Source: DASWHD01 sp036393335
GTDB lineage: Bacteria > CG2-30-53-67 > CG2-30-70-394
Direction: 5' to 3'
Assembly (NCBI GenBank): GCA_036393335.1
Contig: DASWHD010000047.1
Span: forward strand, 1 to 12,076
Length of the DNA stretch: 12,076 nucleotides
The notes under the pieces were generated by a model, which saw only the letters and a list, made by a program, of their open reading frames with translations, was not told the origin of the DNA and did not search any database. This document shows, in pieces, positions 10,660 to 12,076 of the stretch; position 1 is the first letter of the stretch; each line of letters starts with the position of its first letter. Made by a program: the position numbers and the translations under genes.

Positions 10660-12076
10660 ATGGGAAAGCTCGCGGCCATGGGCTGGTGGCGGAGGAAGGG
10701 GGGTCGGGACGAGGACGAGGCCACCGGCGCCGGGGGCCGCCCCGCCCCGCCGGGACGCACCGCGGACGAGCGCTACCGGGCCGCCGACGTGGTGGCGATC
10801 CCGGCGGGTAGCGGCGAGGCCCTCGTCTACCGGCGTGGCTCGCCGGCGAGCCACCTGCTCCCTGAGTCGGCCGTCGACCTCCTGCAGCGGTGCACCCCCT
10901 TTCGCACCCTGGACGACCACTGCCGGGCATTGATCCGCGACCTGCACCTCGACACCAGCCTCCACGCCCCGGTGCGCGACGAGCTGGAGCGGCTTGCGAC
11001 CCTAGGCCTGCTCACCTCCCACGCGCAGGCATGGCGGGAGGCCGTGGCGGCCCACGGGGCCGAGACCGAGGGGATGGGGCCACCGATCTCCACGGTGGCC
11101 ATCGTCACCAGCGACCGGCCGGAGGCGGCGCTGCGCTGCGTGGCGAGCGTGATCGCAGCGGTTCGGCGCCATGACCACGAGGCGGCGGTGGTGGTCTCCG
11201 ACGACTCCCGCGACCCGACCCATGCGGCGCGGCTCCGCCACGAGATCGGTCGCCTTGCCGCCGACTATCTCGACCTCACCCACGTCGGCCGTGCGGAACG
11301 CGACCGGCTCGCCACCGCCCTCCTGCGTGAGCTAGGCGACGACCGCGAGCTCCGCGAGACCCTCCACTTCACCCTGTTCGGGAGCGACGGCCAGATCACC
11401 CCCGGGGCCAACCGCAACGTCCTCCTCCTGCACCAGGCCGGCAAGCCGTTCCTCTCCCTGGACGACGACACCCTATGCCGCCTCGCGCCGGCGCCGGGGA
11501 GCGAAGAGGGTCTCGCCCTCTCCTCCCTTCCGGACCCCAGCCAGTTCTGGTTCTACCCGGACCGCGACGCGGCCCTCGCCGCCGAGTGGCAGGAGGTCGA
11601 TCCCCTTGCCCTCCACGAGGGCTACCTCGGCCGGACGGCCGCGGCCTGCGTCGCCGCCCTCGCCGATCCGGCCGGCCTCGACCTCGATCAGGCGGACGAC
11701 CCCCTCCTGCGCCGGATGGCTGCCGGCGGCCGTGTCGCCGTGACCACCACCGGCCTGGCCGGCGACTCGGGCATGGCCTCTCCGGCCTACTACCTCATCC
11801 TCCGCGGGCCGGGCCGGGATCGACTGCTGGCCGATTATCCGGTCAACCGTGATACCCGCGCCGTGGTCCGCGCGGTGACGCGCCCCACCCTCTCCACCAG
11901 CCCCTTCCTCATGACCCCGTGCGTGGGGCTCGACACCAGCCGCCTGCTGCCCCCCTTCCTGCCGGTCGGCCGCAACGAGGACGGCGTCTTCGCCCAGCTC
12001 CTGCGCACGGTTGCTCCCGACGCCCTGGTCGCTCACCTGCCGTGGGCGATCAGCCACGACCCGCCCGAGCAGCGGG
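10660..12076 (+). CDS. PqqD/RRE-like winged-helix domain fused to GT-A glycosyltransferase-like protein (3' end outside window)
   Basis: An open frame of 472 codons from ATG 10660 to the window end, with no stop, so the protein is longer. I do not recognise it as a named gene. Residues 1-40 are basic, then acidic and disordered-looking. Residues 43-121 (DVVAIPAGSGEALVYRRG to LERLATLGLLTS) have the order of a PqqD/RiPP-recognition winged helix: short strands, helices, then the L..L...GLL ending. Residues 143-470 look like a GT-A fold: STVAIVTSDRP, a first-strand region AAVVVSDDS, PGANRNVLLL, and LSLDDDT (Asp268-270) as the metal/nucleotide-sugar DxD motif. Later GRNEDGVFA (438-446) could hold the catalytic acidic residues, and AHLPWAISHDP follows. 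There is no signal peptide. ATG 10678 is an alternative start; neither has a clear ribosome site. It is divergent from the PEGA kinase. The GT-like call is moderately sure; the RRE call is tentative. Confidence 0.7.
   Translation, partial: MGKLAAMGWWRRKGGRDEDEATGAGGRPAPPGRTADERYRAADVVAIPAGSGEALVYRRGSPASHLLPESAVDLLQRCTPFRTLDDHCRALIRDLHLDTSLHAPVRDELERLATLGLLTSHAQAWREAVAAHGAETEGMGPPISTVAIVTSDRPEAALRCVASVIAAVRRHDHEAAVVVSDDSRDPTHAARLRHEIGRLAADYLDLTHVGRAERDRLATALLRELGDDRELRETLHFTLFGSDGQITPGANRNVLLLHQAGKPFLSLDDDTLCRLAPAPGSEEGLALSSLPDPSQFWFYPDRDAALAAEWQEVDPLALHEGYLGRTAAACVAALADPAGLDLDQADDPLLRRMAAGGRVAVTTTGLAGDSGMASPAYYLILRGPGRDRLLADYPVNRDTRAVVRAVTRPTLSTSPFLMTPCVGLDTSRLLPPFLPVGRNEDGVFAQLLRTVAPDALVAHLPWAISHDPPEQR

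Noticed and set aside
8769..10760. A 663-codon open frame on the minus strand overlapping the kinase gene in another frame
   Set aside because: The translation is Gly/Arg/Pro-rich with no motif, while the overlapping frame encodes an intact Ser/Thr kinase; a frame-shifted shadow.

Overview
The window is a high-GC bacterial chromosome segment. Protein content suggests a gammaproteobacterium of the Chromatiales / sulfur-oxidiser type: FxsA, ElbB, a YhbY-like protein, a Gram-negative lipoprotein, and interspersed REP-like palindromes starting GTAGGAGCCG. This placement is inference, since there is no rRNA or other marker gene. I see no tRNA, rRNA, CRISPR array, insertion sequence or prophage gene. 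The ends cut two genes: the 3' end of an aconitase on the left and a large, still-open glycosyltransferase-like gene on the right.

Layout. (1) 1-365: aconitase C-terminus (+) and its rho-independent terminator. (2) 382-3743: REP copy R1, then a minus-strand series read right to left: elbB (DJ-1/PfpI family), a membrane sensor histidine kinase with no response regulator beside it, and fxsA. REP copy R2 lies between elbB and the kinase. (3) 3817-5252: minus-strand pair, a 4HBT thioesterase followed 8 bases later by biotin synthase bioB. (4) 5251-7512: plus-strand yhbY-like gene, a FabH-type ketoacyl synthase III and a PP2C-type protein phosphatase. The yhbY and thioesterase start codons overlap on opposite strands inside a single CCATGG. 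(5) 7513-7800: gene-free array of palindromes (GGCACGGCATGCCGTGCC, then REP copies R3 and R4) between convergent genes. (6) 7801-10417: minus-strand glycine-zipper lipoprotein and a Hanks-type Ser/Thr kinase with one membrane segment, two PEGA domains and a helical C-terminal tail. (7) 10418-12076: divergent leader, then the start of a plus-strand protein with an apparent PqqD/RRE-like winged-helix domain joined to a GT-A glycosyltransferase-like domain.

How the genes may fit together. The PP2C phosphatase and the PEGA kinase flank an envelope lipoprotein and could be an opposing phosphorylation pair at the cell envelope (inference). Thioesterase and bioB look translationally coupled and face a FabH paralogue across a shared start, so an acyl-chain/biotin-precursor link is conceivable but unproven. 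The BioB lacks two of the three cysteines that hold the [2Fe-2S] cluster in E. coli BioB and has extra cysteines resembling the Type II enzymes of anaerobes. The most novel item is the right-hand RRE-like/glycosyltransferase fusion, which could belong to a peptide-modifying (RiPP-like) locus continuing outside the window. The REP family is built from interchangeable hairpin modules: one copy carries a clean 21-nt palindrome in a hairpin loop, and another supplies the stop codon of the lipoprotein gene.
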